Below are positions 33,962 through 46,185 of a DNA stretch of 64,000 bases, piece after piece (position 1 is the first letter of the stretch; every line of letters starts with the position of its first letter). Where the stretch lies: positions 4,345,001-4,409,000 of the forward strand of contig OY997594.1 of NCBI GenBank assembly GCA_963921825.1, in the 5' to 3' direction. A program made the translations under genes and the position numbers. This stretch comes from Erodium maritimum (taxonomy: Eukaryota > Streptophyta > Magnoliopsida > Geraniales > Geraniaceae). The notes beneath the pieces are model-generated. The model did no database searches. It was not told the DNA's origin and was given only the letters and a program-made list of their open reading frames with translations.

Positions 33962-35280
33962 TTGTGCTATGCACACGAATAGTAAGATGGACAGTAGTTA
34001 AGAATCGGACAAGTTACAACTATTACTTGTAACTCAAGTTTGAATTGCATGTATGATAAAAGAAGTGTGTGATACGAAATCATAGATCCAATATATTAAG
34101 TATTAACCAGTTTACTTGTTCAATTCCTCTCTAATTAGAGATTTCCAGCGTGTCCTTGGAAAAGGGAGCTCGTTCCCCTCCGACTTGGCCTGGCACCCTT
34201 AGGGATGGAGGGTGTAGGGATAGGTGGGGACGGAGTGACATAAGATCTCCTCCCTAACCTACAACGGAAACTAGAAGTCGTTATAACTACCCATAAGGTG
34301 TTCCAGTTCGCATCTAGGGACTTGCAAGCCCCCCATGAGGAGAAGAGAGAGGGAGTACGTAAGTAAATGAGGCAAGATCAAGCCTCGTCCTTCGAATGTG
34401 ACGTCTGTTGACTGTTGTGCTCTCCCCTATACAAAAGAAAAAAGCGCTAGACAATATCTGTCTACTGACAGTGTTGGAAGGTCCAGAGGGTAGAATGCAA
34501 GGTTTACAAAACAATCTCGTCATGTTTAATGAGTCCCTCGAGGACCTACGCGAAAGAGACATACATCTATAAGTTATTTGTATTAAATATTTTTTTTATT
34601 AATTACTAAAATTTTGTTCCTCATCAACACGAATTTATCCTTTGGTCCCAATAAACTCCAAAACAATTCAGAAGCCAGATAATAAAAAATTGTGTAATTG
34701 GGCAAAACACATTGAAAAAAAAATTGTTAATCTCACAAAAATTCTTTCACTTAACTCCGTTAACTTTCCCAATTTTCTCATTTTACTTTAATCTAACAAT
34801 AAATGACAAACATACCCTTAATTTTTGAACATCTCAAGAACCAATTATACTCATTACATCATTTCATTCTTTATTAAAAAAAAAAATTTGGGGGGTTTCG
34901 GCTCTACATCTTTAGTTATAGAACACTCCTATAAACACTAAGTTTTCAAATTGTCGAAACAATCGTCTTTCTTCATCTCTTCTCCCTAGATCTCATATCA
35001 GTCCACCCCTCAATTCGCATCGACCATGGCTCCTCTGGCCTATCCCGCGATCTGCCTCTCCGCCTCAACTCCCCGGATATATTTACCATGGCTGAATTTT
35101 GTGTTTGTCTACCGAAAAAAAGAGAGAACAATTTTTTGTTCTGACCGGGAAGAATAGAGATTTAAAATTTCAATGGTAAAATCGTCATTTGAAAACAAAT
35201 TAACAAAATACAATAACACAAGTTCATGACGTTTTTTATACAACTTACAAAAAGTGAATATCAAGAAACATTTCTTTTTG
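33962..35280. other. Spacer after the RING array
   Basis: The first 150 bases share words with the 3' flank of the 28316 gene (tttgaNttgcatgtatgataaa, atagatNcaatata), so the duplication unit included the 3' UTR. Beyond that I see AT-rich sequence and a GC-richer patch at 34140-34560 of unknown origin. There is no gene I can support. Confidence 0.5.
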
Positions 35281-35645
35281 GGGTAAAACCAGGAACTAAC
35301 TATCGTCGAGTTGTACCGCTCAAGAACTACGGTTGACTTTTTTTCCGATCAGAAACGCACGGTTGACTTAGTTAGTTACTAAAAAGTAACTTTTTCCGTT
35401 AGAGATGACGGAAAACGTTAGTAAAAGCTGCAAAAAACTAACAAGTCTACGGTTAGTTTTTGAGTTCAATAGTCATATTGCAATTAGTTCTTGGAGTTTT
35501 TCCTAACTTTCATCGTCATCTCTAACGAAAAGTGTTAGTTTGTGTAATTACCTTAAGTCAAGAGTGCGATTCTGATCGACAAAAAAATCAACCGTAGTTC
35601 TTGAGATGTACAAGTCGAAGATAATTAGTACCTGGAGTATTTCCG
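35281..35645. mobile_element. Hairpin MITE (family C), single copy
   Basis: The left end ggtaaaaccaggaactaact and inner arm gagttgtaccgctcaagaac pair with gttcttgagatgtacaagtc and agtacctggagtatttcc. The flanks tttcttttt and gttctttta are a possible 9-bp duplication with two mismatches. Confidence 0.7.
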
Positions 35646-35787
35646 TTCTTTTATAATCATCTAAAAAGACAACCAAACACATATCACAACAACAGTACTA
35701 CTATACACAATGTTCAAACTCACAACTCTTGTACACACTTCGTTTTCTCGGTAACCAAACAAGAAAATCACTTACCTAAATACAGTT

Positions 35788-36078
35788 TCAGTCAGCGATT
35801 CTCTTAAACAACAAGACACAACAACCCTCGTTGAGCTGGGCCACATGTCCGGCGAAGCAAAGCATGCTCTCAACGTAAGCGTCCCTACACCTCTTCAATA
35901 TCTTCGCCGGCGAGGCCAGCTTCTTCGGACACGAAACCTTAACCTTGGAACGGTGATGAGTACAGATCTCCGGATCTTCATCGTCGGAACAACTCTTTAG
36001 TCTTGTATATCTCCCTCTACACATCTTCATGCTTCCGCAGAGGTCATGAGGACATGAAAGAGTAGTGTGTTTGTTCAT
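35788..36078 (-). CDS. Small Cys-rich protein of unknown function
   Basis: A 96-aa intronless frame from ATG 36078. The longer frame to 36168 has no ATG start. Sequence features: CPHDLCGSMKMCRGRYTRLK, an acidic SDDEDPE, a basic HHRSKVKVSCPKK, then the segment PAKILKRCRDAYVESMLCFA and GHVAQLNEGCC. There are nine Cys and no signal peptide. The regular amphipathic KRCRDAYVESML part looks like a real protein rather than random sequence, but I cannot name the family. It stands alone among transposons. It may be a small plant-specific gene. Confidence 0.55.
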   Translation of the reverse strand: MNKHTTLSCPHDLCGSMKMCRGRYTRLKSCSDDEDPEICTHHRSKVKVSCPKKLASPAKILKRCRDAYVESMLCFAGHVAQLNEGCCVLLFKRIAD

Positions 36079-36338
36079 GAGGAGAGGAAGAGAAGAGTGT
36101 GGAGGTGAAGAGATAGGTGAGAGGTGGTTCAGGGTTAGGTGAATCTTGAGGGTATACTTGCAAAACAAATATAAGTTATAAATGTCTTATCACTCTTTTA
36201 TGAAAATGGTAAAAAATTATTATGAACTTATATTTTGTTGTCATACTCATTTGTATAAAATAACGATTTTATTCTTATAATTTATATTTAAAAAATAACA
36301 ACTACAAATCAAAAAATCCAAATTCGCATGTCTCTCCA

Positions 36339-36605
36339 GAGCAGTTCCAATGGTCGGATAACTATTGTAGCAGGCGTGTCGTGACGGTCATTTTGAAGAG
36401 AGAGAAATATTAAAATAATAATAATAATATTTGAGGAGAGAGAATATTTGTAGTGGTAGGATTTACCCACGGATCCATTACTTATTAATCTACCCATTGG
36501 ATGTGTTGTGGTTTGGAGGTAGTGGTTTGGAGGAGAGAGAAAAGCAAAATATGTCCAAATCACGACTTCAGACCATTACGCAGTGGTTTACCATTAAAGA
36601 TGCTC
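36339..36605. mobile_element. Harbinger-type MITE
   Basis: The ends gagcagttccaatgg and ccattaaagatgctc are inverted and resemble those of 9545-9837. The right flank is TAA; the left flank is not preserved. Confidence 0.6.
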
Positions 36606-36764
36606 TAAAATTATTACGTTTTGCACGGTATAAAGGGGAAGAAAATTGAGGGATATGCAAATTTGAATATTTTGTTCTATAGTTATCATTTAAAAAAATA
36701 AACTATAAGAAAAAATCGTCAATTTTATACAAAATGCAGCAAAAAAATCAAGTCCAAGGTACTT

Positions 36765-37150
36765 TAATTGTGGGCCACTTACACCGGGTCGGACTTCCAC
36801 AACTAAAAGGTTAATTTTGTTAGTTGGGTGTGGCTCTAGACTTTATAAGTAGCTTATTATTCTTATTTTTCTCAATGTAAGTTCAACTTCAACACTCCCC
36901 TCACATGTAAAACTAGATATCTACATGTGAGTCATATCACGACTAGACATCTATATATGTATCGAAGACCATAAGGATGAGGCGACGAATGGACCGTGGG
37001 CCGAACCAAACTCTAATACCATGTAAATTTTAGGTTACTTACATCAGGTCGGACTTTCACGACTAAAAAATTAACCTTCTTAATTAGACGTGACTCTAAT
37101 CTTTATAAGTAGCTTTTGATTTTTACTATTATCATAATAGAGAACTACAA
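36765..37150 (-). mobile_element. TRIM-like miniature LTR retrotransposon relic
   Basis: Read on the minus strand, two diverged LTRs of about 130 bases (5' LTR about 37022-37150, 3' LTR about 36765-36894) share agctacttataaag, gaaagtccgacc and gtgtaagt/atgtaagt. The 5' LTR ends in ACA, directly followed by TGGTATTAGAG (37011-37021), the initiator-Met tRNA primer site with one change. The 3' LTR starts TGTTGAAG directly after the polypurine GTGAGGGGAG. Only about 115 bases lie between primer site and polypurine tract, so nothing is encoded. Confidence 0.75.
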
Positions 37151-38168
37151 GTTACAAATAAATTGATACCTAATAATATTTTTTTACAATTGTTTTAATA
37201 TATATATGTATATATATGAGTGATATAGTTAATTATTTTTGTTTGTTTGGAATGATAGTTGGATCAATGGAGTTAATTAAGAGGGCTTGGTCCAATGAGA
37301 AATAAACAACATATATAGAGTGGGTGCTACTAATTAAGTGAGGTTTAATTGGGAGAAACAATTCTTCCATTAATTTTGACCAAACAAAAGGGGGCTGGGC
37401 TGAGTTTTTCTATTGGTTTTCACCAAACGAGGTTTAATGTGTTCTACACTCTCTTGAATGAATATATTTATCATCCCCACATGGTCCATGGAGATGGAGT
37501 GCTCTACTTGTCTACTCTACTCTACTACTTATTTGCTGCGCGGACCACTAGCTGTATGAGATCAATTAATTTGGTTGTCGTGTAGGTGAAGGTAATTTTG
37601 TAGGGATGATAAAATGTTTTGATTTCAATGAGATTGGATAGTTTTGACTTTTATTATGTGGAAGATTACCACAAAAGAATCAAGTTTAGTGGTACGGGTT
37701 TTGAGAGCAAGATACTTTTCAGATTTATCGGTATTAAAAGGAAAAAGAGGACCTCGACAAAATTTTGTGTGACAAAGTATACTCTAAGCCCAAGATCTAG
37801 TCAAACAAGGCGCAAGGAGATCGGTAGGTCCGAGTACGACAACTTAAGTCCTTAGTCATCCCTAGCTTATAGGGACAGATCCATGGATAACATCATACAA
37901 CCCGTGGCTAGAACATCTGAATTAATGTAGCATGCCTCATGATGCAAGGTACGAGCCAATGGAACGAAAGGCTAGTCTGAAACCTCTTCAATGGGTCATG
38001 TCGAGCAACCATGACTCATGCCGGGCTGGTCCCAGGAATACCCAATGTCCCCATTCTGTCCCGGTCCCCGGCACATCCGATTCTGCATACATCTCAGTCC
38101 CAGGCAAGGTTATGTCGTGGAGACTGTTGAAGAGACGAACCTCTATAACATAGTACCGATCTAATTAA
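37151..38168. other. Spacer, no gene recognised
   Basis: AT-rich sequence, with one tract (about 37850-38150) that shares words with 39650-39800 and 40975-41065 (cgagcaaccatgactc, ggtcccaggaatac against gatctcaggaatagtc). It is probably part of a decayed LTR retrotransposon. Confidence 0.4.
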
Positions 38169-39254
38169 GAGCATGAACAACAGAAAGGACCTTGGTCAGG
38201 GAGTGGGAGTGCAGACCTTGTGTTGACTGGACAAAAGTCAGGGAGTGGGAGTGCAGAAAAGTGGGTGTTTTGCAACAGAAAGGACCTTGAGGTCCTGGGA
38301 GTGCAGAACAGTGCTGACTGGATTATTATTTGATATGTTCCTGTTTTATTTAATTCGTTATCAGAAATCGTTTAATTTAGTCATAATTTAAACAATTTTG
38401 GAAATAAATAATTAATGACAATCAATAATTAATAAATTCAACACGAATATAAATGAGGCGGCGTTGATAACCCCGGCCGTGAGGCAGCGTTGGGCTTCTG
38501 TTCGAAGTAGTCGTCGTGAGCCTTCACCGCGTTCATAATCCGTTGGAAAAGCGGTTTGCACATACGGAACCGACGCCTGAACATGTCAGGGCCGTATAGG
38601 GGTTGTTCGTCAAAATAGTTCGCCATCAATTGGATGTGGGCTGCCGAACGACCTCTGTTAATCTCTCGGCGCATTGGTTCCCCACGGATGGCCCTTTGGA
38701 CCCTTGGCATTACTGTCTGCATCTGCCTCTCCATCATCCGCCGGAATCGTCGCTCAACTGGCTGCATTTGGGCTGCCATCTCCTCATATGTCGGCAGTTG
38801 GGCTGCCATCTCCTCATACGTCGGCATCCGGGAAGCCAGCTCCTCGTACGTCATCTCCTCAGCGTCGGACATAACCTCGTCGTCGGACATTTTCAAAAAT
38901 AGCGAGTAGGAGGTGAGAATGAAAGAGTAAGTAGAGAATGGTTTGACAAAAATGAGGAATGAGGTTGGGTATTTATAGGGTTCATTTTATCTGATTTTTG
39001 AATTAAAAAAAAAAATAGCCGTTGGAGTTGACCGTTGCCAACGGTCGGGACACGTGGCGGCACCGGAGCCTGCCAGCGCAGGCCAGGGCGCGAGGGCGCA
39101 TCCAGCGCGCTCGGCCAGGCAGAGGGGAGCGGGAGCGCGAAAATGGGGAGCGGGAACGCAAATTTTCGCGTCTGCAGCGGACCCGCCAGCGGCCGGTGTT
39201 CCCGATGCGCGCGGAGCGGGGAGCGGGAGCGGGAGCGACCCATTGTGCGTGCTC
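38169..39254. mobile_element. PIF/Harbinger deletion derivative
   Basis: This 1086-bp element has inverted ends gagcatgaacaac and ttgtgcgtgctc and is flanked by TAA on both sides (38166-38168 and 39255-39257). The left subterminal region carries repeats of gggagtgggagtgcag. It contains the 5' part of a transposase gene but not the catalytic DDE part. Confidence 0.85.
38438..38890 (-). pseudogene. Harbinger transposase (ALP1-like), N-terminal part only
   Basis: A 150-aa frame from ATG 38890. It carries imperfect repeats of the form PTYEEMAAQ, then INRGRSAAHIQLMANYFDEQ, PLYGPDMFRRRFRMCKPLFQ and RIMNAVKAHDDYFEQKPNA. This is the start of plant PIF/Harbinger nuclease and ALP1-like proteins. The frame then ends after SRPGLSTPPHLYSC, before any DDE residues. 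It is not a functional nuclease. Confidence 0.85.
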
Positions 39255-42200
39255 TAAGGCCTTGTCTCAAACCATCCTGGTCCCATGTAAGGCCTTGATG
39301 CGACCCTAGAGACATGTATTTCTTGTCATTCTAAGTTATGATTTTCAAGTTATAAATAGGAAAATTCGACCTCATAAAGACATCTGACGTGGACATAAAA
39401 TACATATATTTTAGGTGTTTTTAGTCCACATATTTGAACTTTTAAGTCCCATGTTAATATAACTCGATCACTTTTCTTTCTATTTGTCCAAAATTATACG
39501 ACTAAAAATTAGGGTTTTGGAGCGAAATGGAGCAAAAATCAGGTTAAGAAATCTTGGAGTCTAACTGATCTTGCGAATGACACAATTTTTGTCATCCGAA
39601 CTCCGAATTTTGCATGTGATATATCAAATTGAAGGGAATTCAGAGATCTACGTACTGAAGTGGTCCCACCCAAGAACGGACTACGCTTCATACCATCTCG
39701 AATCTAGTAACTGGACATAACACTTTATGTCTCGATTCAAGGCCGATCCGTGAACCCTGAGTGTAGAACGCCAAAGCTCTTTGTTTTGACCCAACCCAGG
39801 CATGTTTCGTGCCTCATCTAGCCATATCCCAGGCACAACCCGAGATGCAATCTGGGAGGCATTTCTTGAATCTATGAACTACGTTGTTATGACCTGTAAA
39901 TAGAAAAATTACAAATTGTAGAAGAATCCACAAATTTATAAGAGAAAAACACAAGTTAGAGAGCTAGAGTTTATAGATTTTAGGATAAAAATGTATTGGA
40001 TCAACATCAAAGCGAATGATTTCAAGGATTTCGATAATAAATTGGTATTTTGTATCACTCTTTTTTACTTATCTATGTTGTTCTCTGAGTTTTTCCGCAT
40101 GTTTTGTGTTTCTCCATCCATCATGAGCTAAACTTCTAATGATCTAAGACTTAGAGTAAATAATATGAACTATTAAATTAATGAGGTTCGATATTGTCTT
40201 TACAAACTTGTATTTAGGCTAATGATTGGTTGATTTTATTCTTAATACTTTATCTTGTTGACCACTATATACATGATTATATTCTACAATATTACAACTG
40301 AGAAATGAGAATTTTAGAAGAAAATAGGAAACATACAACATGAGTATAAATTTAGACCAGAGATAGCTAAGTTAACACGAGAGAAATAGCCATAGAATTA
40401 CAACCCTAAAAGCTAGAAGAATTTATAAAACTTAAGGCATTGGGTCTTTCTACGTTAAGATTAGAGGTAATTAGTTCGTTTGATACTAATAGGATCTTAA
40501 TTGGATCGAGAGATATTTAGGATTATCTAAGAGAATTCCTATCGCCTTATTGTTTGTAATTGTAAATCAAATTCATGATAACTTAACTGGCATACTATGA
40601 CCCAATCAAATTCATAGGCCGCTTTCGCTTCCTGGTATAAAAAAACTCATCTTTAAACCGTGTTTTTTGATTTAAATTGAATTCACTTTATATTGTTGCA
40701 ATTTAGTAATAATTTTCAAAACAAGACTACTTTACTTTAGAAATAGTTTAAGTAACGTATTGGAAATTGAATGCGTGTTTAACTGCTCCCTTGAATATGA
40801 TAATTCAGACTTAAATTGAAAATACTATTTGACGATTAGTACGCTTGCCGATCCCATTTCGTCTTGAAGTTTGCATGATCTTTCGAAGGGCATAACTTTC
40901 ACATACGAGTTATGATCATAAATTGTAAAATACCAAATTGAAGGGAATTTAAATATCGACACTCTGATATAGTCTAGTACAAGGTACAACCATGACTCCG
41001 GCTGAGCCGATCTCAGGAATAGTCGGAGCCCCTATCCCATCTCGGTTCAAGGCAAGGCCATGTCGCGCAAAGTACTGAAGTGAAAAACCAGACAAGGCCT
41101 TGACGCGACCCGAAAGACCCATATTTCATGTAATTTTAAGTTTAGATTTTCAAGGTATAGATAGGAACATTAGATCTTGTGAAGGAGATTTTCGACTTTT
41201 TGAGAGAAAACAAAAGCTAGAAAGCTCGGTCGTAGAGATTTAAGGAGAAAAAGGATATCAAGATTTTCGACTTTTAGAGAAAAAAACAAAAGTTAGAGAG
41301 GTTGGCCTTAGAGATTTAAGGAGACAAAGGATTTCAAGATTTTCGACAATAATCGATATTTGTGTAAAGTAACGGATTTTAAGAAAATAAATTCCTCGAA
41401 CCTTATTAAAGAGGGATAACTATTTGTAGTGTTCGGGACGAGGTAAGAGACGAGTCAATGGGTAGGGAACGGGACACATAAAACTCGTCCCATCGCCAAT
41501 AATCCGATCACTACCCAATGCATGCCAACGATTTAATCCCTAACGATCAAGCGCGACGGGACTGGAGATTATGAAAGTAATTTCTCTAACCCCTAATATC
41601 CTAAGTGTAGCATTTATGCAAGTGAAAGTTAACAACATATATCGTCGCAGTTAATTAGTTCCTCCAAATTAACCAAACATATAGCTCTTATTTCTACTTA
41701 ACATAAAACTCAACACAAGATCAAGGCCTTTAAAACCTTTCTTGGAGAAACTGAAACATTCATTCTAATCAATAATCTTGCGGCCTTCCTCCAAGCTCCG
41801 TTCCTCCCTGTTTTCTCTTCTGTACGGCGGTGATCGATTAGGTGACCGATTCGTGCTCTTTTCCCCTAACATTATGAAAAATGCATGAGGCGCGTAACCT
41901 GCACGTACATGTACTCACGAAGATTATTTTCAAGATAAACAGACTCATATATTCGTACCCGATATCTATAATGTAGCATAAATTATTTGAATATGGATTA
42001 ACGACGTACCGTTATCATCACTTGGGAACGGAAAGAACTGTAAATAACATGTTGAAGCAACAACGGTTCCTGCATTCGTTCCAATCAAAAGGTGTGTATA
42101 AATTACTACTATTATGAAAACTTATTTATCATGGATTTAAATGTGCATATAAGAGTGCGTTCAATGCAAAACCAAGAAAAAATTTATTTGACTTTCAAGC

Positions 42201-42858
42201 AAAGTCAATTTTGAACCCATGTGAAAAGGCTCAAACAAAGCGATTTTAGGTCAAAAAATGATACTCTCTCCTCTTCTTTTTTCTATTCTAGCACCTTCAT
42301 GCCCTTCACCATGTCCACCACACTACCATTGCCGACCACCATGCCTACCTCCTCATTGTTGATACCGGTCCTAAAACCTGCGGGACTATCAGTATCTGGC
42401 ACGTCTAAATCCCCGGGAGGGGAGACTACAGGCGAGCCGCCCTTTATGGAAGCCCTGACCACACCGTAGCCCACATCCTTACACGTCAGCCCAGACCCCT
42501 CGCTACTACTTTCGGTGCAGTCATCGCAGGGAGCGATCTCAAACCCCCATCGAGCTCCGACTCCCCGAGAAATCACTGCACGTCAATTGAAGGATGTGGA
42601 AGAGGATATTGAACAATAGGCGAGGGCTCAACAACTGCCTCGCCAAGACCTATGAGGGGATGGGGTCCATTCGGGGGCCTATCCTTCTAGGCCCGGGGCG
42701 TCCGATGGTAGGACGTCTCGGGATGACAGGAAGGGCAACGCATCAAGTTTAATGCTTTATTGTGTTTCTATTCTTAGTTAGGAGTACTTTGTTTAGATTT
42801 CTATTGGTTTTTCTTGTACTAGGTTTTGGTTGTTTCGTGTTCGGTCGAATAATTTAAT
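39255..42858. other. Spacer of decayed LTR-type retroelement sequence
   Basis: Two diverged copies of one sequence are seen at about 39270-40060 and 40870-41370. Both hold aggccttgaNgcgaccc, a TATA-like word (aagttataaatagg/aaggtatagatagg), the ccaaattgaagggaatt word, and a 3' part with aacacaagttagagagct/aacaaaagttagagaggt. The pattern suggests LTR remnants. At 42220-42740 a GC-richer tract is partly open but frame-poor and lies where the last LPP exon would be expected. No gene is supported. Confidence 0.5.
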
Positions 42859-44985
42859 TTAGAAATGTGGTAGGAGGTCGTCCTCGTTTAGTTTGGATAA
42901 TAAGTGTTGAGGGCACGAACCTATAAGAGCTCCCGCAAATACATCCGTCCAATGATGCCAATAGTCATCGACCCGAGAGACTCCGACCAGAGCGGCTAGC
43001 GTTAACGGAGTAAAAATAACACAGAGCTTCGATACATGGCCTCTCCGATCAAATACTTTTATTTTCCCGGCCAAGTACCACGCTAAGAAGACCAGACCTG
43101 CAAATGTCCCTGCATATATATACGCAACATATTAATATATATAGCGTTACTTTCATATACACATATTTTCATATACTATTAAGATATTAGTGTTACATTA
43201 AAACATCATTGAACTTACATGAAGTGTGTCCACTTGGAAAACTCTTGTACCCTTCTTTGATCTCTTTCTTCTGTCCATTACATGCAACCTCCTTTGTCTC
43301 TTCATCAAACACCTAACCATGCAAAACCAAAGTGTCAAAATAATATAAGAAATTGTCAGAGTATGTTTAGTAGTTTAGTAGGAGTATGCATATTTTTTCT
43401 GTTCGTGGACCGGATTGAATCTGTTAAAACCGGCTCAACCAGAGACCATAGGAGTGTCCGTTAAAACTGGCTCAACTAGGAACCACGGGAATTTTTTTTT
43501 ATCAGCAAAACAATATATAAAAACCTGTTCATTAAAATAAAGAACAACTGATGAATTGATATGTGATTTATGGATTGGGCTATGGATTTATGGGCCGGAC
43601 AATGGATTACATCATTTGAGCCCTATTTAAAAATTGTCAAAAATATGTTTGCATTTTTTGTTTGTAGACTGGAACAACGGTTCAAGGGGTTCATGAGCCT
43701 TAATTAGTAGATTTATGGATTAGAAAAATCTTGATATGATATATTGTGACCGGATAATAGATCACATCATTTGAGGCTTGTTCAGGAACGGCTTATCCAG
43801 TGTCGGTTAATCTTGATGTACTTTGTTAGAACAATCTAATACATTAAGGTGCTTTTTTCATCTAATAAGTTGATCTGGTTGATCACTTCTTAATGTTATT
43901 CTACCGAATTTTTTTTTTTTTATGGTTATGTTTGAATTTAACTCATTTAATTTTTTTTTCTAAAGTTTACAAATTCAAAATGACAGACCGGTTCAAACCA
44001 GAACTAGTTCATTAGTTATCAGGTGCAAATGGTTCCAACTGGTTCTTAAAACTAGGAACTGTTAGATGACGGATCTGTCCCGTAATTTAGATGGGAACCG
44101 ACATATGCACACTCCTATATTGAGGTTAAGTCTGTTAGGGCTTCAATTGTGTTAGACCGTTAAGGTTTGCACCAGTCATTTTTGCAGTAATGCACTTCCC
44201 CGGTTACCCGTTTAAAAAAACGGAAACTATCAAACTAATCTGCCAATGTAGAAGCGCTAATTAAATATGAAAGAAAAAACGTTTTTTTGAAATTGTTCAA
44301 AACTAAGTTTGTTTATCGAAATGAGAAACACACCCCTTTTCCATCAGGAAAGCAACGCCAGAAGAAGTTCGGTCTGGGGCGGCCTACAGCATCTTTGATT
44401 GCATCCGTTATAACTCCGGTTATGGTAAGAGCGTAGAGAATGCCTGAATTCACATATATAAACGCACAATCAATCAGCGACACACTGTTAAAATATAAAA
44501 CTATAATTGAACTTTCAACTATCAGCTGGTTCACGTCCTCTGACAATACAGAACAATGACTCAACACAATGATCAAAGAGACTAATATATACCAAGTGTG
44601 GCATGGTGCAGATCATAGATATCTCTCCGGCTGTAGTAGTAAACATGGAAGATAATAATCGGCACGAACCCTGCATAGATCTTCGAGGACCCGATCAATC
44701 AAATTTAAGCCTCAAAACAATGTACAGATCATCGAAAACAAAACAAAATCAGATATATATACTTACTGGAACGGACCATACAGGGACGGTATTTGGCTTG
44801 AAAGGGAACTTCAAATCGGTCATCATTTCTTCGCTTACATAGCGATGAAAGGGCTCGATGACATTCAAGCCGGCTTCTATGAGAAGAAGCATTATGAGGA
44901 TGAGCCAATCGTGCAAGTGAAATCTGGCGACCTTGAGCCCATGGGATTTAACTGTGTGACCTCCCAACTGAATTTCTGCAGGCAT
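42859..44985 (-). CDS. Lipid phosphate phosphatase (LPP2/PAP2 type), 3' end missing
   Basis: This integral membrane enzyme dephosphorylates phosphatidic acid and diacylglycerol pyrophosphate. Coding exons are 44767-44985, 44593-44680, 44334-44443, 43219-43312 and 42921-43109. They encode 233 residues in a continuous frame from ATG 44985. An acceptor 5 bases before the ATG and an exon at about 46465-46610 show a 5' UTR intron. All three PAP2 motifs are present: [16 protein letters not shown] and [12 protein letters not shown]. Transmembrane segments are visible at [29 protein letters not shown] and [11 protein letters not shown]. The family continues with the rest of the last helix and a tail starting FFPPPY, but no such exon lies downstream in the window. 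Read-through after the last exon adds 20 unrelated residues and stops at 42859. It is either truncated by insertion or has a very distant last exon. Confidence 0.85.
43379..44117. mobile_element. Probable hAT-type non-autonomous element in an LPP intron
   Basis: The ends taggagtatgcata and tatgcacactccta are inverted and resemble the common plant hAT terminus. The length is 739 bp. Flanks tagtttag and tattgagg match at only five of eight positions. A T-run with ATCAGC at about 43490 may be a nested retroposon tail. Confidence 0.55.
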
Positions 44986-45231
44986 TTCCTGAAATGGTAT
45001 ATATAATATATATGCTCAAAACTCAATGTTAAAAGCCTGAGAAAGCCTAATTATCTGTTTGTGATTTGAGGTTCACATATACATATTGTTGTCACATTAT
45101 ACTTATAATATTTATGTGTGCAAGTGAAAATCACAACTTATATAATACAAACTAAGTATTTATCTAGGTCATTAGAATTAGATCAAATTTAATGAATGAT
45201 TCAGATCAAAAAAAAAATCATTACTGGCATG

Positions 45232-45604
45232 CAAGGTTCTAAAAGTCGTTAGGCGTTAGTCGGGCGATTATGGCTTTCGAGGATTAATCGGAGACTAGAC
45301 GGGGATTAATCGGGGACTAATCGGGTTTGTATTTTTCTATTTTTTTAATTTTTAATTGATATATTACTATATATAGAAACAAAATATGAACTTCCTTATA
45401 TTAGAAATGGTAACAAATATTTAAAATACCTAAAAAATAACACCAAACAACTTAGAAGTACAACCCCTGATATCACCAATACCGTACAACTCTGGACAGC
45501 CATCTACTTATTTGAATTTAGTCACTATAATATGCAAAATTGTTCTAGGCGCTTAGTACAAAATGGGATCTAGGCGGTGACTAGTCGGGATTTTTAGAAC
45601 ACTA
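45232..45604. mobile_element. hAT-type MITE, copy 2, in the LPP 5' UTR intron
   Basis: A 373-bp element with ends caaggttctaaaag and ttttagaacacta. It is flanked by the perfect 8-bp duplication ctggcatg (45224-45231 and 45605-45612). Interior about 90 percent alike by eye to 10791-11161. Confidence 0.9.
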
Positions 45605-45927
45605 CTGGCATGAAGATCATTATAAATATAAATTAGGTCGTATTGTGTGAACTACGAACCATTGTTACTGTTATGCAAGACGTTGAAACCTATAACACAA
45701 ACCATTGGAACTAAAAACTTATAAAAACTATTGTTGGAACCTGTAATGCAAACCGTTGAATGCTACAATCACATTCGATCGTTTTGTGGCACAATTTCAC
45801 CGCCTTGCGTGACATATTCTATCGGTAACATACTACAGATTCCAACGATAATATTGGTTTCTAGTTTGAATTAGATAATGTCACGTGACGTGAATTATAT
45901 AATTACGCATGACTTCTATTTATTTTT

Positions 45928-46185
45928 GGGTTAATTACCTTTTGTATCCTTGCGTTTTGTAACGTTCAATAACAGTGCTTCTGTTTTGGTAACTGTCATT
46001 TAATACCCTTTATAAATTAGTCACAGATCATTTAATACCTCTTATGTATTGATAATAGATGAATTGGTCACAAATCATCAAAAATGGCGTAAACATGACC
46101 AGAATTTTGTCCAGAATGTTACTAACATATCAGGGTTACTATAGAGTGTTACCAATACATGATGGGTATTAAAGATAATTAACCG
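45928..46185. mobile_element. Mutator-like MITE (family B) in the LPP 5' UTR intron
   Basis: A 258-bp element with ends gggttaattacc and ataattaaccg. It is flanked by the perfect 9-bp duplication tttattttt (45919-45927 and 46186-46194). Confidence 0.88.
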
